DNA of 7,412 bases from Succinivibrionaceae bacterium (lineage in GTDB: Bacteria; Pseudomonadota; Gammaproteobacteria; Enterobacterales; Succinivibrionaceae): contig DMTG01000251.1 of assembly GCA_003477345.1 (NCBI GenBank), positions 1 through 7,412 on the forward strand, read 5' to 3'. Positions 6,579 to 7,412 of this stretch are shown here, piece by piece. Numbering within the stretch: position 1 is the first letter of the stretch; each line of letters opens with the position of its first letter. Below the pieces are notes generated by a model, which worked only from the letters and a program-made list of their open reading frames with translations, did no database searches and had not been told where the DNA came from. The translations under genes and the position numbers were made by a program.

Positions 6579-7349
6579 ATGATAAAAACCGTATTTTTTG
6601 ATGTTGACGGAACTTTGTTTTCACACTCGCGCAACTGTGTGCCTGCAGATACACTAAAAGCCGTATCTGATCTCAGAGAAAAGGGGATAAAGGCGGTAAT
6701 TGCAACCGGCCGCAGCATGATGGAACTAGATCACATGCTAGGACATATGGAATTTGATGGCTACATTACGCTGAACGGTCAGGTGATCTTAGATAAAGAC
6801 AGAAATATTTTATTTAGTCATCCTTTAAGCGCTAACGCACAGAAAACAATAATATCTCTGTTCAACGACAAGAAAATCTCTCTGCACCTGGTTGAATCTG
6901 ACACTATATATGCCAATTTTCTCAATGACGAAGTGATAAAGGTTCTTAAGGCAGTCTGCTCAGAAGTTCCGCCTGTAAAGGAATATTCAGGCAGAACCAT
7001 ATATATGGTCAAGGCTTTTGCAACGCCTGCTTATATGCGCTCTGAAATATTGCCTCAGCTTTCTGACTGTTCTTTAACCTGCTGGCATCATGATGCAGGA
7101 GATATCATGCCTGCAGACGGCGGCAAGGATAAAGGAATTTTAAAATACTGCGAAATCTCCTCTACTGATTTGAAAGAATGCGCCTCTATCGGGGATGGCG
7201 AGAATGACATTCCGATGCTTAAACTGACCGCCGTCGGTGTGGCAATGGGGAATTCAAGAGATGAAGTAAAAAAAGCTGCGGATCTGGTTGCACCCAAAAT
7301 AGACGAAGGCGGTCTAAGACAGGCTCTGGTAATGCTCAGGGTATTGTAA
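6579..7349 (+). CDS. Cof-type HAD subfamily IIB phosphatase
   Basis: This 256-residue cytosolic hydrolase has the Cof/YbiV/YidA arrangement. Motif I is FFDVDGTLF (Asp8, Asp10), motif II is ATGRS (Thr43), and a C2-type cap insertion of about 85-180 follows. Motif III lies in DGGKDKG (Lys183 or Lys185) and motif IV is IGDGENDIPML (Asp206, Asp210), followed by the VAMGNSRDEVKKAADLVAP segment typical of the family. Such enzymes dephosphorylate sugar phosphates, FMN or other small phosphate esters with broad specificity, so no symbol is assigned. All catalytic residues are present and the length is normal. It sits 14 bp behind the transporter gene with only a weak SD (GGGTAA), which suggests translation within the same mRNA. 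No terminator is visible in the 63 bp to the window edge. It belongs to a different HAD class from the 4267-4932 phosphatase, so the two are not a local duplication. Confidence 0.92.
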   Translation: MIKTVFFDVDGTLFSHSRNCVPADTLKAVSDLREKGIKAVIATGRSMMELDHMLGHMEFDGYITLNGQVILDKDRNILFSHPLSANAQKTIISLFNDKKISLHLVESDTIYANFLNDEVIKVLKAVCSEVPPVKEYSGRTIYMVKAFATPAYMRSEILPQLSDCSLTCWHHDAGDIMPADGGKDKGILKYCEISSTDLKECASIGDGENDIPMLKLTAVGVAMGNSRDEVKKAADLVAPKIDEGGLRQALVMLRVL

Positions 7350-7369
7350 ATTTATCAAAAGGAGTCGTA

Positions 7370-7412
7370 AAACCACGTCCTTCAGAACGGGGATATAAGG
7401 CGCTAAACTAAT
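7370..7412 (+). mobile_element. Possible IS200/IS605-type end or relic (partial)
   Basis: Directly after the HAD gene, CCACGTCC (7373-7380) and GAACGGGG (7385-7392) form an imperfect hairpin with a TTCA loop. The CGTCCTTCAG-ACGGGG layout resembles the subterminal hairpins I remember from IS200/IS605 (TnpB-bearing) elements. The window ends before any tnpA or tnpB could be seen, and the match is from memory only. It could equally be a weak transcription-stop hairpin for a minus-strand gene beyond the edge. Confidence 0.2.

Noticed and set aside
4267..7349. The two HAD phosphatases as a local gene duplication
   Set aside because: They belong to different subfamilies (IA with a C1 cap and IIB with a C2 cap), differ outside the catalytic motifs and lie on opposite strands.
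7357..7368. AAAAGGAG as the ribosome-binding site of a further gene
   Set aside because: No ATG, GTG or TTG lies within the usual 5-12 bases downstream on the plus strand, and the frames close quickly.
1..7412. CRISPR array, tRNA/rRNA, prophage or toxin-antitoxin module
   Set aside because: I saw no regularly spaced repeats, no tRNA-like cloverleaf, no rRNA sequence and no small paired genes. Every substantial coding stretch is explained by the seven genes listed.

Overview
The window is chromosomal DNA of moderate-to-low GC from a Gram-negative bacterium, most likely a gammaproteobacterium. The evidence is a trimeric-type outer-membrane porin with an OmpF/OmpC-like mature N-terminus and a C-terminal phenylalanine, an Apt protein that resembles the E. 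coli enzyme along its whole length, and a secreted protein of the DUF2057/YccT family, which I know mainly from Gammaproteobacteria. A host-associated anaerobic relative such as the Succinivibrionaceae would fit, but that is a guess from general character, not from a marker gene.

Layout: five genes lie on the minus strand from right to left. These are apt (5082-5654), a HAD subfamily IA phosphatase (4267-4932), a porin (3001-4125), a DUF2057 periplasmic protein (2009-2809) and a methyl-accepting chemotaxis protein (72-1691). They look mostly like separate transcription units. Clear hairpin-plus-U-tract terminators follow apt, the DUF2057 gene and the chemoreceptor gene. On the plus strand, a TauE/SafE-type membrane transporter (5779-6564) and a Cof-type HAD phosphatase (6579-7349) are 14 bp apart and form an operon that diverges from apt. 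The 124-bp apt/transporter gap carries two back-to-back TATAAT elements.

Function: this is housekeeping and envelope content. It covers purine salvage (apt), small phosphate-ester hydrolysis (two HAD enzymes of different subfamilies), anion export (TauE/SafE), outer-membrane permeability (porin), an envelope or curli-related periplasmic factor (DUF2057) and environmental sensing (MCP). I see no CRISPR, toxin-antitoxin, prophage, defence or biosynthetic cluster, and no convincing undescribed multi-gene system.

The points worth a second look are regulatory or structural. A leader hairpin pairs the AGAGG stretch ahead of the porin start. A 20-bp near-perfect palindrome lies between the porin and DUF2057 genes. 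A dyad overlaps the predicted MCP promoter. A U8 tract sits just inside the predicted apt transcript. The DUF2057 protein has an unusually long, low-complexity linker. A hairpin-bearing tail at the right edge could be an IS200/IS605-type end or relic. Two annotated starts are better moved to internal ATGs (DUF2057 from TTG, porin from GTG).
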